A stretch of DNA of 55,687 nt from a virus, in the IMG/VR virus record IMGVR_UViG_3300025410_000022, positions 1-55,687 of that record. The stretch is one strand, 5' to 3'. Numbering within the stretch: position 1 is the stretch's first letter; every line of letters starts with the position of its first letter. The position numbers and the translations under genes are program-made. Below the pieces are notes generated by a model. The model was not told the origin of the DNA and did no database searches. It saw only the letters and a program-made list of their open reading frames with translations. Shown here piece by piece: positions 1-7,500 of the stretch.

Positions 1-29
1 CTCCACCGGGGGGGGGCGATTTTGCCCGC
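1..29. repeat. Left copy of terminal 29-bp direct repeat (circle junction)
   Basis: Bases 1-29, including a run of nine G, are identical to 55659-55687. The most economical reading is that the assembler wrote the overlap of a circular or circularly permuted genome twice. The overlap is too short for the direct terminal repeats of T7-like phages. The duplicated sequence is the untranslated leader of the first gene and can fold as GGGC-gatttt-GCCC. Confidence 0.85.
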
Positions 30-51
30 TCCATATATAAGGACCACCAAT

Positions 52-1164
52 ATGAACGCTATCACCTCCACCTTGATGACCGCTTCCAACCAGTGGGCTA
101 GCCGCCCGGCGGACCAGCGGTTCACTTCCCTCACTGATATCCTGGCGTATAAGCGCACCCTCCGGGCCCGCAGTCGCAGCACGGTCATCTCGACCAAGCA
201 ACTGGAAGTACAGCCGGTGGGCACCGATCACAAGGGTATTCAAGTGGTCAACCGCGTCACCGGCAACGCCGCCGCTCCATCCCACTACTCGTTTGGTCAA
301 CTCGCCACCCTGGCGAAGGCCCCCGCTGGCTATCTCCGCACTCTCCCGAGCGAGATGGCGGCGGACTGCATTAATTACGGCCTGCTCGCCCGTGACGTCG
401 AGGAGGTGGGCCTGTATCTCCAGAAGCCTGACCAGGACGTGACCTTGGCCGCGGCCACCGGCCCGAATTATGGACGCATCTTTGATGCCGACATCGTCGC
501 CGCCCTGGTGGACCGCTTTGGCGATGGCGTGACCGGCGCTTTCCGTGTGCCTGGCATTTTCGGCGCTCCTCTGGATCGGGTCACCAGCCAGGACACTACC
601 TTGTATGCGTCGGACCGCGATTGCTTCATTTTCCTGGCGGACGAGGCCAATCGTATCGAGGTTCCTGGCCGCCGGGACGGCCAGCCGGGCAGCCTGGCGC
701 GGGGCTTTTTCGTTTGGAACTCCGAGGTTGGCAACGCCACGTTCGGCATCCAGACGTTCTTATTCGACTATGTCTGCAAAAACCGCATTGTGTGGGGTGC
801 CCAGGACGTCAAGAAGATGACCATTCGGCACACCAGCGGCGCGCCTGATCGTTATATCCATGAGGTGGCACCGGCGCTGATCCAATACGCTAACTCCTCG
901 ACCCGCTCGATCACCGAGGCCCTGGCTGCGGCGCGCACCAAGAAAATTGACGATGACGTCAATGACTTCCTGGCCGCTCGCCGCTTCACCCGCTCCCAGG
1001 TGGCCGCCATCCAAGCTACGCACGAACTGGAAGAGGGCCGCCCGATTGAGACCCTCTGGGACGCCGCCACGGGGATCACCGCCTACGCTCGCCAGTTCGT
1101 CAACACTGACACGCGGATCGACCTGGAGCGCCAGGCGGGCGACATCTTTGCCATGGCGTCATAA
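52..1164 (+). CDS. DUF932 family phage/plasmid protein
   Basis: A 370-aa protein of the DUF932 (phage/plasmid-like TIGR03299) family, recognised from the central block RGFFVWNSEVGNATFGIQTF followed by YVCKNRIVWGA. The molecular function of this family is not established; members are common on phages and plasmids. The ATG at 52 is chosen because AAGGA lies 8 nt upstream; a TTG at 22 is in frame but lacks a ribosome site. Across the circle junction the gene is preceded by the promoter-like motif at 55632-55650, so it probably opens an early transcript that ends at the terminator at 3123-3153. Confidence 0.85.
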   Translation: MNAITSTLMTASNQWASRPADQRFTSLTDILAYKRTLRARSRSTVISTKQLEVQPVGTDHKGIQVVNRVTGNAAAPSHYSFGQLATLAKAPAGYLRTLPSEMAADCINYGLLARDVEEVGLYLQKPDQDVTLAAATGPNYGRIFDADIVAALVDRFGDGVTGAFRVPGIFGAPLDRVTSQDTTLYASDRDCFIFLADEANRIEVPGRRDGQPGSLARGFFVWNSEVGNATFGIQTFLFDYVCKNRIVWGAQDVKKMTIRHTSGAPDRYIHEVAPALIQYANSSTRSITEALAAARTKKIDDDVNDFLAARRFTRSQVAAIQATHELEEGRPIETLWDAATGITAYARQFVNTDTRIDLERQAGDIFAMAS

Positions 1165-1234
1165 CCCCACCCCATACCCCCCGCTCGCGGGAGCCAGGCC
1201 CAGACCACAGAACGTGGCTGGGCCATAGGCGTCA

Positions 1235-1251
1235 GCGGCGGTCTCCGCCGC
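1235..1251. other. GC hairpin between genes
   Basis: GCGGCGG-tct-CCGCCGC is a perfect 7-bp stem with a 3-base loop in the 129-bp gap between the DUF932 gene and the next gene. No U-run follows, so it is more likely a transcript-processing or stability element than an intrinsic terminator. Confidence 0.4.
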
Positions 1252-1293
1252 GCAATCGGGCCCCAGGCCCCTCACTCAACAAGGCAGGTTCCC

Positions 1294-1986
1294 ATGACCG
1301 ATACTTCCGCTTCCCAGGCCGCCCAGGCCCCCACCCAACCCCCCGCACCCCCCGCACCCCCCGCACCCCCCCGGTCATACCGGGCGGAATTTTCCACCGA
1401 CAAGGGCCGGACTTTCGCCAGCAATGCGCTCCGCTTCGCCACCCAGGCGGAAGCCATCAGCTACACTCGGGATTTATACGCCCGGTGGATGGCCGTCACC
1501 GACTGCCAGGTGGTGGGCACCATGGACGCCGTCACCTACCGCTACGTCCCCGGCCTGGGCGCGGTGGCAATAACCGAGGCCCCCGTCACTCCGGCGGCCC
1601 CCCAGGTCCTCGAGGTTCACTCTTCTGTGGACTACAGCGAGGGCGTGACGGCGGTGCAGTACCTGGCCGGTGCGCTGATCTATATCGGCAGCATGGTCCG
1701 GGAGGGCGGCGACCACGCCGAGGAAATCGCTCGGGTGAGCAACGCGCCCAACCTGTTCTGGCACAATGCCCGCCCGGCGGACATGGTGGCGTTTCGCGTC
1801 CAGGGCCGGGGCCGGTTCCCCGTCGATATGCTCCGACACGATTGCGCCGTGCCCGCCGGGCCGGACGATGCATATTGCGTGGTCGAGGCCACTGACCGGC
1901 GGACGGTCACCCTGCTCGCCTGGCGCGCCAATGACGTCACTCCGGCCCGGTGGGCGTCCTTTGGCTGGCAGGTGCTGCTCGACTAG
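1294..1986 (+). CDS. Hypothetical protein with proline-rich N-terminus
   Basis: A 230-aa protein of no family that I recognise. Residues 10-25 form a proline/alanine linker (PPAPPAPPAPP) encoded by three perfect 9-nt repeats, a typical slippage tract. The folded part has two segments: one at about 30-85 (RAEFSTDKGRTFASNALRFA) and one at about 108-230 ending in WQVLLD. There is no signal peptide or membrane helix. It lies between the DUF932 gene and a coiled-coil protein, apparently on one transcript. An AAGG sequence lies upstream of the ATG. Confidence 0.75.
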   Translation: MTDTSASQAAQAPTQPPAPPAPPAPPRSYRAEFSTDKGRTFASNALRFATQAEAISYTRDLYARWMAVTDCQVVGTMDAVTYRYVPGLGAVAITEAPVTPAAPQVLEVHSSVDYSEGVTAVQYLAGALIYIGSMVREGGDHAEEIARVSNAPNLFWHNARPADMVAFRVQGRGRFPVDMLRHDCAVPAGPDDAYCVVEATDRRTVTLLAWRANDVTPARWASFGWQVLLD

Positions 1987-2020
1987 CCCACCGGCCCCAT
2001 AACCCGCCGAAAGGCCCCCG

Positions 2021-2050
2021 GCCCCAGAGCGCGACAGCGCCTGGGGCTTT
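2021..2050 (+). terminator. Possible weak intrinsic terminator
   Basis: GCCCCAG-a-GCGC-gaca-GCGC-CTGGGGC forms an 11-bp stem with one bulge and is followed by TTT. The U-run is short, so partial termination or an mRNA-stabilising hairpin is equally possible. Confidence 0.45.
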
Positions 2051-2091
2051 GGGCTGCCAGGATTGGCCTGGCACGCAAGAAGGAACTAACC

Positions 2092-2883
2092 ATGGTAAAA
2101 ATTAACTATGCCCACCGCTGGTGGGCCATCCCTCGCGGGGCGCTGCCTTCCCAGGCCGCCACCGCGCTCAACCTCATATCATCCGGCGAGAGCCGTCCCG
2201 CCTGGGGCAATATTGTCAGCCAGGATACTCTGTTGTTTTGCACTACGCTCCCAATCCGGGATGGGCGCGAGCACCTGGTAGAGAATGATTCCTTCACCAT
2301 GGCGGTCAAAGAATACCACCGCCTGTTCGATGGCACCCAGATGAGCCGCGTGATGTATGGCACCACCCTTTTCTTTGTCTGGGCCAAGGCCCCCCAGGTG
2401 AAAATTCGGGCCTGGCGGCCCCCGGCCAGCAACGTGCCGCGATATCATCAGAGCGTCTACATTGACGGTGTCTGGCGCGCCACGTTCAACCCCTCAGCAT
2501 GGAGCCGGGAATATTCCCTGGTCGATGCCCTGGACTGGGGCCCCGTTAAAATTGACCCTACACGCAATCGCCGCGTCGAGCTCAGCCAGAAGGCTGAGAT
2601 GGCCCCCATGATCCAGTACCTCTTGTGGTTCGACCGCATCCCCACCCTGGAGAGCATCGAGGCCGCCAAGAAGGCCGCCCTGGCAGAGCGCCAGGAGCGG
2701 GAGGCTGCCCGCGAGGCTGAAGAGCGCGAGAACAAGCGCCTCTGGCGCATCCAGGAACAGGCCGAGGCCCTGTTGGAAGCCACTGAACAATTGCTCGCCA
2801 TCACGCCCGTTAAGGGCAACGAAACCCTGATCGCCCTTGCGCTCCACACGGTGCGCCTGGCGAAGGGGGAGATACTGCTATGA
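2092..2883 (+). CDS. Hypothetical protein with C-terminal coiled coil
   Basis: A 263-aa protein, unrecognised. Residues 1-175 look like a soluble mixed fold rich in Trp and Tyr. Residues about 180-245 are an Arg/Glu-rich heptad region (KKAALAERQEREAAREAEER) ending in a leucine-rich helix. The start has a good AAGGA site at 2079-2085. It overlaps the next ORF by 4 nt (ATGA), so the two are translationally coupled. There is no clue to function beyond membership of the early DUF932 transcript. Confidence 0.8.
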   Translation: MVKINYAHRWWAIPRGALPSQAATALNLISSGESRPAWGNIVSQDTLLFCTTLPIRDGREHLVENDSFTMAVKEYHRLFDGTQMSRVMYGTTLFFVWAKAPQVKIRAWRPPASNVPRYHQSVYIDGVWRATFNPSAWSREYSLVDALDWGPVKIDPTRNRRVELSQKAEMAPMIQYLLWFDRIPTLESIEAAKKAALAERQEREAAREAEERENKRLWRIQEQAEALLEATEQLLAITPVKGNETLIALALHTVRLAKGEILL

Positions 2884-3098
2884 CAACTAGCCCTTGGAAC
2901 CGGCTCCGCCGCCGCCGCAAGCGTGAGGACGCACTAGCCTTCGCCGTCCGCAAGATCGAGGCCATGGCCGCCTGGCATGAGACGAACCGGGAAGGCATGA
3001 TTGACGCCGCTACCTATGCCCGCAAGATGATCCTGGCGGGCTGGCCTGAGAGCCTGGGGCACCAGTACGTTGGCGTCAAAAAGCGAGAGCGGTACTAA
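2880..3098 (+). CDS. Small basic hypothetical protein
   Basis: A 72-aa, strongly basic protein with RLRRRRKRED near the N-terminus and KKRERY at the end. It is coupled to the gene before it by an ATGA overlap and is the last gene before the terminator at 3123-3153. The charge suggests nucleic-acid binding, but no domain is recognisable. Confidence 0.7.
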   Translation: MTTSPWNRLRRRRKREDALAFAVRKIEAMAAWHETNREGMIDAATYARKMILAGWPESLGHQYVGVKKRERY

Positions 3099-3122
3099 GG
3101 GGGTCCATTGATATTACCAACT

Positions 3123-3153
3123 AGCCCGGCACCTGGTGCCGGGCTTTCTTTTT
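3123..3153 (+). terminator. Strong rho-independent terminator
   Basis: AGCCCGGCAC-ctg-GTGCCGGGCT is a perfect 10-bp stem with a 3-base loop, followed by TTCTTTTT. It closes the first early transcript (52-3098) and separates it from the replication operon. Confidence 0.9.
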
Positions 3154-3170
3154 GCCCGCACCTCGCACCT

Positions 3171-3189
3171 TAACTTTACAAAAAGTTAT
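3171..3189 (+). promoter_or_regulatory. Promoter/operator motif, copy A
   Basis: TAACTTTAC-aaaaag-TTAT. The same pattern, TAACTTT(A/C)C-N6-TTAT, recurs at 53292 and 55632, each time in a gap before a plus-strand gene block. In this copy the bases also form a perfect inverted repeat, TAACTTT-acaa-AAAGTTA (3171-3188), as expected for an operator. It lies between the terminator and the HTH gene at 3276, so it may drive or control the replication operon. Confidence 0.6.
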
Positions 3190-3275
3190 AACACTTTCAT
3201 TTTGCGTGACCGCTTCCGGCACCATATCTTAATGGGGCAGGCGCGCCGCCGCCTGCTCTTGCCAGGAGATGACCA

Positions 3276-3500
3276 GTGCCTAGACGTGTTCAAGATGCCA
3301 TCCTTCACCCCGTCGATATACCGGCGTTTTATGAACGCACCGGGCTCGCCCAGGTGACCCTGGCGAAAGCCTTGGGGGTGAGCGTCCAAACCGTCTGGCG
3401 CTGGTCGAAAGACGGCAAGGTCCCCCTGCTGGTGGCGTATGCCCTGCATGGGTTGGAAACCGCAGTAGCAGCCAGGCGCGCCCAGCAGGACGTGCAGTAA
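3276..3500 (+). CDS. Small helix-turn-helix DNA-binding protein
   Basis: A 74-aa protein with a Cro/XRE-type helix-turn-helix: LAQVTLAKALGVSVQTVWRW at residues 24-43. The start is GTG at 3276, set by AGGAG at 3264-3268. It is the first gene of the replication operon and sits just downstream of the palindromic motif at 3171-3188, which suggests a Cro-like regulator controlling its own operon (inference). The size fits small phage Cro-type repressors; no protease-sensitive domain of a lysogeny repressor is present. Confidence 0.8.
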   Translation: MPRRVQDAILHPVDIPAFYERTGLAQVTLAKALGVSVQTVWRWSKDGKVPLLVAYALHGLETAVAARRAQQDVQ

Positions 3501-3524
3501 TCAAGTGAACCGAGACCGTCGCAC

Positions 3525-5312
3525 ATGCCGTTGATCACTCTCGACTTCGAAACCTACTGGTCAGCCGATTATACGTTGTCGAAGATGACGACCGAGGCCT
3601 ATGTCAGGTCCCCGCAGTTCCACGCCCAGATGGTGGGCATCAAGATCGATGATGGTCCGGCCCAGGCTTTTCGACCCACCCAGGCGCTCAATGATCCCCG
3701 GCTCCGCCGCCTGATCGAGACCTCTGGCGTGCTGTTCCACCACAGTCACTTTGACGCTTTCATCCTGGCGCACCATTTCGGGCTAAAGCCCGCCTTTATA
3801 TTCGACACGCTCTCCATGGCGCGCCTGGTGCTACCGGAACTCAAGAGCCATTCACTGGCGGCCCTGGCCCGCGTGTTCAACCTGGCCGACAAGCGGTCCG
3901 ACATTCTGATGCAGTTCAAGGGCAAGCGTAACCTGACGGACGATGACTTCGCCATTTTGGGGCCCTATTGCACCCATGACGTTGACCTGACCTATACGAT
4001 CTTCAAGCGGATGCTGCCCGCCGTCCCCAAGGATGAGTTGAAGATCATTGACCTGACGACCCGGATGTTTAGTGAACCGAGGCTGCGGCTCGACGTCCCC
4101 AGGACTGAGACCTTTCTGAACGATTTGAAAACCGCGAATGTTACGCGGCTGGCCGCCCTGGGGGTCACCAAGGAAGACCTGTCTTCCTCCGCCCGGTTCA
4201 GTGAATTGCTCGAGCAGGCCGGGGCCGAGGTGCCCATGAAGCCCAGCCCGGCGAACCCTGACACTGAGATACCGGCGCTCGCCAAGACTGACGAGGGCAT
4301 GAAGGCCCTGCTCGAGCATGAGAGCGAGACCGTCCAACTGTTGGCCGCCGCTCGCCTGGGCGTCAAGTCCACCATCAATGAGACCAGGGCAGAACGTCTG
4401 CTCGACGCCAATTACCGTGGGGCCCTGCCCATCTATCTGAAGTACTGGGGCGCGCATACAGGCCGCATGTCCGGCGCGGACGGGATGAACTGGCAGAACC
4501 TGACGCCAGCCCTCAAGAAAACCGTGGTCGCGCCGCCTGGCTATCGCATCTGTACCGTCGATTCCTCCCAGGTGGAATGCCGCGGGGTCAATTGGCTGGC
4601 CGGACAGAACAGCGTTCTTGATCAATTTCGCCAGGGTGTGGACATCTATTCGGTCAACGCCAGCCTGTTCTACGGGTACGCGGTGAGCAAGGCGGACCCG
4701 GCGACCAAGAAAGAACGCCATTTCGGCAAGACCCTGGAATTGGCCTGCGGCTTCGGCATGGGCGACAAGACCTTCCGGGTCCGCGCCAAGATGGCGGGCA
4801 TTGACCTGACTGAGGATGAAGCGCGCCGCGCTATTGATCTGTACCGGGGCCTCCACCCCCAGGTGGTGGCTTACTGGAAGCAGGCGGGCCAGGTGATCGA
4901 GCATTTGCATTCGGGCGTTGATTTCGCCTGGGGCCCGCTCCGCATTCACCGGCACTGCATCTATCTGCCCAACGGCGCGCCGCTGGTCTACCGGGGCCTG
5001 GAGAAGGGCGGCCGGGAATGGAAGCTGGTCTGGGGCAAGGGCGTGAAGCGCATCTACGGGCCGCTGCTGGTCGAGAACGTCACCCAGGCGTTGTTTTCTG
5101 GTCTGCTGATCCGCGAGGCGCTGACGCGCATCGCTGCCCGGTACCCAGTGGTGCTGACCGTCCACGATGACATTTCCTACCTGGCCCCCGAGGATGAAGC
5201 CGAGGAAGCCCTGGCCTTCGGCCTGGAGCAGATGCGGATGATTCCCTGGTGGGCTGATGACCGGCTACCCCTCGACGCTGAAGGAGGTCATAGTGAACGG
5301 TATGACAAGTAG
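3525..5312 (+). CDS. polA-like: Family A DNA polymerase with 3'-5' exonuclease
   Basis: A 595-aa replicative polymerase. The proofreading domain (about 1-165) shows Exo I D7/E9 (LDFET), Exo II D77 (HSHFDAF) and Exo III Y148-x3-D152. The palm shows motif A D346 in TVDSSQVECR, motif B R398/K402 in RHFGKTLELACGFG and motif C HDD at 547-549. Motif A normally reads DYSQIELR and motif C HDE, so two normally conserved positions differ; the metal-binding aspartates D346 and D548 are kept. The 5'-nuclease domain of bacterial Pol I is absent, as in T7-like enzymes, and I see no inserted DnaJ-like segment of the kind reported for HMO-2011. Confidence 0.95.
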   Translation: MPLITLDFETYWSADYTLSKMTTEAYVRSPQFHAQMVGIKIDDGPAQAFRPTQALNDPRLRRLIETSGVLFHHSHFDAFILAHHFGLKPAFIFDTLSMARLVLPELKSHSLAALARVFNLADKRSDILMQFKGKRNLTDDDFAILGPYCTHDVDLTYTIFKRMLPAVPKDELKIIDLTTRMFSEPRLRLDVPRTETFLNDLKTANVTRLAALGVTKEDLSSSARFSELLEQAGAEVPMKPSPANPDTEIPALAKTDEGMKALLEHESETVQLLAAARLGVKSTINETRAERLLDANYRGALPIYLKYWGAHTGRMSGADGMNWQNLTPALKKTVVAPPGYRICTVDSSQVECRGVNWLAGQNSVLDQFRQGVDIYSVNASLFYGYAVSKADPATKKERHFGKTLELACGFGMGDKTFRVRAKMAGIDLTEDEARRAIDLYRGLHPQVVAYWKQAGQVIEHLHSGVDFAWGPLRIHRHCIYLPNGAPLVYRGLEKGGREWKLVWGKGVKRIYGPLLVENVTQALFSGLLIREALTRIAARYPVVLTVHDDISYLAPEDEAEEALAFGLEQMRMIPWWADDRLPLDAEGGHSERYDK

Positions 5313-5472
5313 TTTCGACGTTGAAAAACTGATCCGGGAACTGGAGCGCCAGGCGGATAACGCCTGGCAGGCCTCACGGTTTTTCAACGGGCCTGAGAGC
5401 GTAATTCTCCAGGTAAAGCAGCAAACCCTGCTCGGCATCGTTTCCGCCATCCGAAAGGCCCAAAATGAGTAA
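5293..5472 (+). CDS. Small helical hypothetical protein
   Basis: A 59-aa protein starting at GTG 5293, placed by the perfect AAGGAGG at 5281-5287; the next in-frame ATG (5302) is too far from that site. It overlaps the end of the polymerase gene and the start of the nuclease gene. The sequence is predicted helical (FDVEKLIRELERQADNAWQ). Unrecognised; position suggests an accessory role in replication. Confidence 0.7.
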   Translation: MNGMTSSFDVEKLIRELERQADNAWQASRFFNGPESVILQVKQQTLLGIVSAIRKAQNE

Positions 5473-6157
5473 GCGCCTGTTCCACCCGTGGTCTTATTCG
5501 TTCTTGTCGAGCGTTGAGACATGTCCACGGCAAGCCTATGGCCGTTATGTGGAAAAGATCAGGGAGTCGGATACCGCGGCCACTTTGTGGGGCACCGCCG
5601 TCCATGAGGCGCTGGAAAATTATGTCCGCGATGGGGTGCCGCTCGGAGAGCAGTTCACCCAGTACCAGGCCCTGGCTGGGAGCATCCGCTCCCGCACCGG
5701 GCTGACCCCGTCCATGCGTACCTTTTGCGAACATGAGATGGGTGTAGACGAGAACTGGCAGCCCTGTGATTTTCACGGGCCCGAGGTCTATGGGCGCGGC
5801 ATCGCTGACGTCCTGATGGTCATGGGGGGGTTCGCCTGGATTGGGGACTGGAAGACGGGGAAGGTCAAAGAAAACAGTTTCCAAGTGTCGGTGTTCGCCG
5901 CCCTGGTGTTTACCCACTTCCCCGAGGTCCAGCGGATCACGGCCAACAACATCTGGCTGAAGACCGGCCAGGTGGGTAAGAGCCACGTCTTTGAGCGCCA
6001 CGACCTGGCCGACATCAAAAAAGAGATTGAGATGCGCGTTGACGAGGTGCGGATGCATGAGGCTTTGGGCGGACCCTGGCCCGCCCGGCCATCCGGCTTG
6101 TGCCGGGGATGGTGTTCCGTAACCAATTGCGCCCACTGGCAGCCCAAGAGGGAATGA
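5465..6157 (+). CDS. Cas4/RecB-like PD-(D/E)XK exonuclease with Fe-S cysteines
   Basis: A 230-aa nuclease of the Cas4/AddB-C (PD-(D/E)XK) type. It has the N-terminal SFLSSVETCPRQAY motif with C20, the GTAVHEALENY motif with H47, D115 in RGIADV, the catalytic D128-W-K130 in IGDWKTGK, and Q140. C20 with C213, C217 and C222 (CRGWCSVTNC) matches the four-cysteine iron-sulfur pattern of Cas4 and AddB. The likely role is resection or processing of phage or host DNA during replication or recombination. It overlaps neighbours on both sides within the replication operon. Confidence 0.9.
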   Translation: MSKRLFHPWSYSFLSSVETCPRQAYGRYVEKIRESDTAATLWGTAVHEALENYVRDGVPLGEQFTQYQALAGSIRSRTGLTPSMRTFCEHEMGVDENWQPCDFHGPEVYGRGIADVLMVMGGFAWIGDWKTGKVKENSFQVSVFAALVFTHFPEVQRITANNIWLKTGQVGKSHVFERHDLADIKKEIEMRVDEVRMHEALGGPWPARPSGLCRGWCSVTNCAHWQPKRE

Positions 6158-6413
6158 TGAACCTTCGCGAACAGATTTTGGACGAATTCCCCGACGATGA
6201 ATTTATTTTCTTCGAAGGGTTAGACGAGGCTATCGCGGGCGTAGTGACGATCCATACCATGGGCCCTCGCGTAGTTTACGACCGGAAAAGGTCATCGAAA
6301 TTCTGGCGAGAGACATGGGGGCCGAGGACGCGGACGAGTTCTGCTCCTTCAACATCGACTGCCTATGGGCGGGCGAGGGTACGCCCGGCTTTCTTTGGAC
6401 CCCGGAGGATTAA
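6157..6413 (+). pseudogene. Conserved small phage protein, split by a -1 frameshift
   Basis: The first half (LREQILDEFPDDEFIFFEG, then RVVYDRK) reads in one frame to the A-run at 6286-6289. The second half (KVIEILARDMGAEDADEFCS, then WAGEGTPGFLWTPED, stop TAA 6411-6413) reads in the -1 frame. Joined at AAAA they give an 85-aa protein of a very common phage family (RVVYD...VIEIL...EF..FN....GE.TP). Left unshifted, the first frame runs on into the next gene and gives a false fusion ending at 6606. The cause may be a missing A in the assembly, a true mutation or programmed slippage. The ATG at 6157 follows GAGGGA. Confidence 0.8.
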
Positions 6414-6414
6414 A

Positions 6415-6606
6415 ATGGCGGTTATCGAACTTCCCATGACCCCGGCGGATTTTTCCGCTCGCATGAACCGGATTGTTGAGACCTACGGGCGGGACCCGGA
6501 AGGATGCCACGTCGAAGCGGACGCTCTGCTTTGCCAGTGTCTGCGGGAAAACGGTTTCGGTGCTGGGGTGGACGTCTTTTTGAACATGCGGAGGAATTAC
6601 AAATGA
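6415..6606 (+). CDS. Conserved small phage protein
   Basis: A 63-aa protein with its own GGAGG site at 6403-6407. The pattern MTPADFSARMNRIVE, then DPEGCHVEADALLCQ, then GAGVDVFLNM is that of a widespread small phage protein of unknown function. It is in the same frame as the unshifted part of the preceding broken gene, so automatic calling would fuse them wrongly. It overlaps the next gene by 4 nt. Confidence 0.8.
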   Translation: MAVIELPMTPADFSARMNRIVETYGRDPEGCHVEADALLCQCLRENGFGAGVDVFLNMRRNYK

Positions 6607-6806
6607 AACTTCCGCCCATCATCCTCAAGGAATTGGAAAAAATAGGCCTTCCCTGGGCAGTGGAGACCGGCAGACGCCATTTTCACCTCAAGATCAACGG
6701 CCGAACGGCTGCGGTGTTCCCCAAGGGCCACCGGCCTGACTTCGGGCATGGGGTTATGAATTTCCGCGGCGAAATACGTCGCTTTGTTCGCGCCATGGGG
6801 CATTAG
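6603..6806 (+). CDS. HicA-like (dsRBD-fold) small phage protein
   Basis: A 67-aa protein starting at ATG 6603 after AGGAATT. LKELEKIGLPWAVETGRRHFHLKINGR has the layout of HicA-fold proteins: a helix, then strands carrying a histidine in the position of the HicA catalytic His (RHFHLKI), then a C-terminal helix (RGEIRRFVRAM). No HicB antitoxin is next to it. Phage relatives of this kind usually lie alone in replication operons, so a toxin role is doubtful. Confidence 0.6.
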   Translation: MKLPPIILKELEKIGLPWAVETGRRHFHLKINGRTAAVFPKGHRPDFGHGVMNFRGEIRRFVRAMGH

Positions 6807-6840
6807 CATGGATTCGCTTTAAGCTATTGGAGGTCTACGA

Positions 6841-7146
6841 ATGGACGCCGTAAAAACCGAGGCTCAGATCAAGGAAGAGGTCAAAGCCGTCCTCAAGGAT
6901 CGCGGAGCCTGGCACTTCATGCCCCACATGAATGGCTATGGCCGCAGTGGGATTCCCGATTTTATCGTTTGCTACCGGGGCAGGTTCATTGCGTTTGAAA
7001 CGAAACGGCAAGGCAACAAGCCGACGGCTTGGCAAAATCGGGAACTCGACGCCATTGGTAAAGCCCAGGGCCGGGCGTATGTGGTGTACGACGCCGCGTT
7101 TGTTGTCCAGGTCCTGGACGCCATCGATGGGGAAACGGTGTTTTGA
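6841..7146 (+). CDS. VRR-NUC domain nuclease
   Basis: A 101-aa protein with the catalytic core of the VRR-NUC branch of PD-(D/E)XK nucleases: GIPDFIV with D40, FETKRQG with E53 and K55, and Q65 in TAWQ. Stand-alone VRR-NUC proteins in phages are thought to cut branched or Holliday-junction DNA. The start follows a clear GGAGG at 6828-6832. Together with the Cas4-like nuclease it makes up the phage's DNA-processing set. Confidence 0.92.
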   Translation: MDAVKTEAQIKEEVKAVLKDRGAWHFMPHMNGYGRSGIPDFIVCYRGRFIAFETKRQGNKPTAWQNRELDAIGKAQGRAYVVYDAAFVVQVLDAIDGETVF

Positions 7147-7382
7147 TGTTTAACCTCGTCATATTCATATGCCAGGCGGCCGCCATAGGCGTTCCGCTTT
7201 GCGTGGCTGTAGCCTTTGACCCGCCGGTGCCGACACTCCAGGCTTGTAATTGGGTGGCCGGGCAATTGATGGAACAGGCGAAACAGGATAACTTAACCGT
7301 TTCTCGGATTTCGTGCAGGGAGGTGCGGAATGCAAGACGTGAGACATTGGGGTATCAAACCCGTCGCGACCAAACGGACTGA
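7146..7382 (+). CDS. Small protein with N-terminal hydrophobic segment
   Basis: A 78-aa protein; its ATG overlaps the VRR-NUC stop (TGATG). Residues 1-25 (MFNLVIFICQAAAIGVPLCV...) are hydrophobic, a signal peptide or membrane anchor. The rest is polar with two cysteines (C34 and C58). Unrecognised. It would act at or outside the inner membrane, unusual for the middle of a replication operon. Confidence 0.6.
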   Translation: MFNLVIFICQAAAIGVPLCVAVAFDPPVPTLQACNWVAGQLMEQAKQDNLTVSRISCREVRNARRETLGYQTRRDQTD

Positions 7383-7500
7383 TGTTGATCGAGTATGGGA
7401 ACTCCGGGAGAAGGAGACCCCGTACCGAAACGCATTACGTCTTTCTGAATTTAAACAGAAACGGCACCCCTGGAGCCGTTCCGGCCTGGTGGAGGTTTAA
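7330..7500 (+). CDS. Short basic protein (56 aa)
   Basis: ATG 7330 is preceded by AGGGAGGTG (7317-7325), and the frame runs 56 codons to TAA 7498-7500. The product begins MQDVRHWGIKPVATK and ends HPWSRSGLVEV, basic and rich in Arg. It overlaps the end of the gene before it by 53 nt, and its stop abuts the ATG at 7501. No family recognised. Confidence 0.65.
   Translation: MQDVRHWGIKPVATKRTDVDRVWELREKETPYRNALRLSEFKQKRHPWSRSGLVEV

Noticed and set aside
3852-5165. 437-codon open frame on the minus strand opposite the polymerase gene
   Set aside because: It lies wholly antisense to a gene with clear catalytic motifs, has no ribosome site and has the His/Gln/Arg-rich composition expected from reading GC-rich codons backwards.
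6603-6806. HicAB toxin-antitoxin system
   Set aside because: A HicA-like fold is plausible, but no HicB-like partner is next to it; such lone phage proteins are common.
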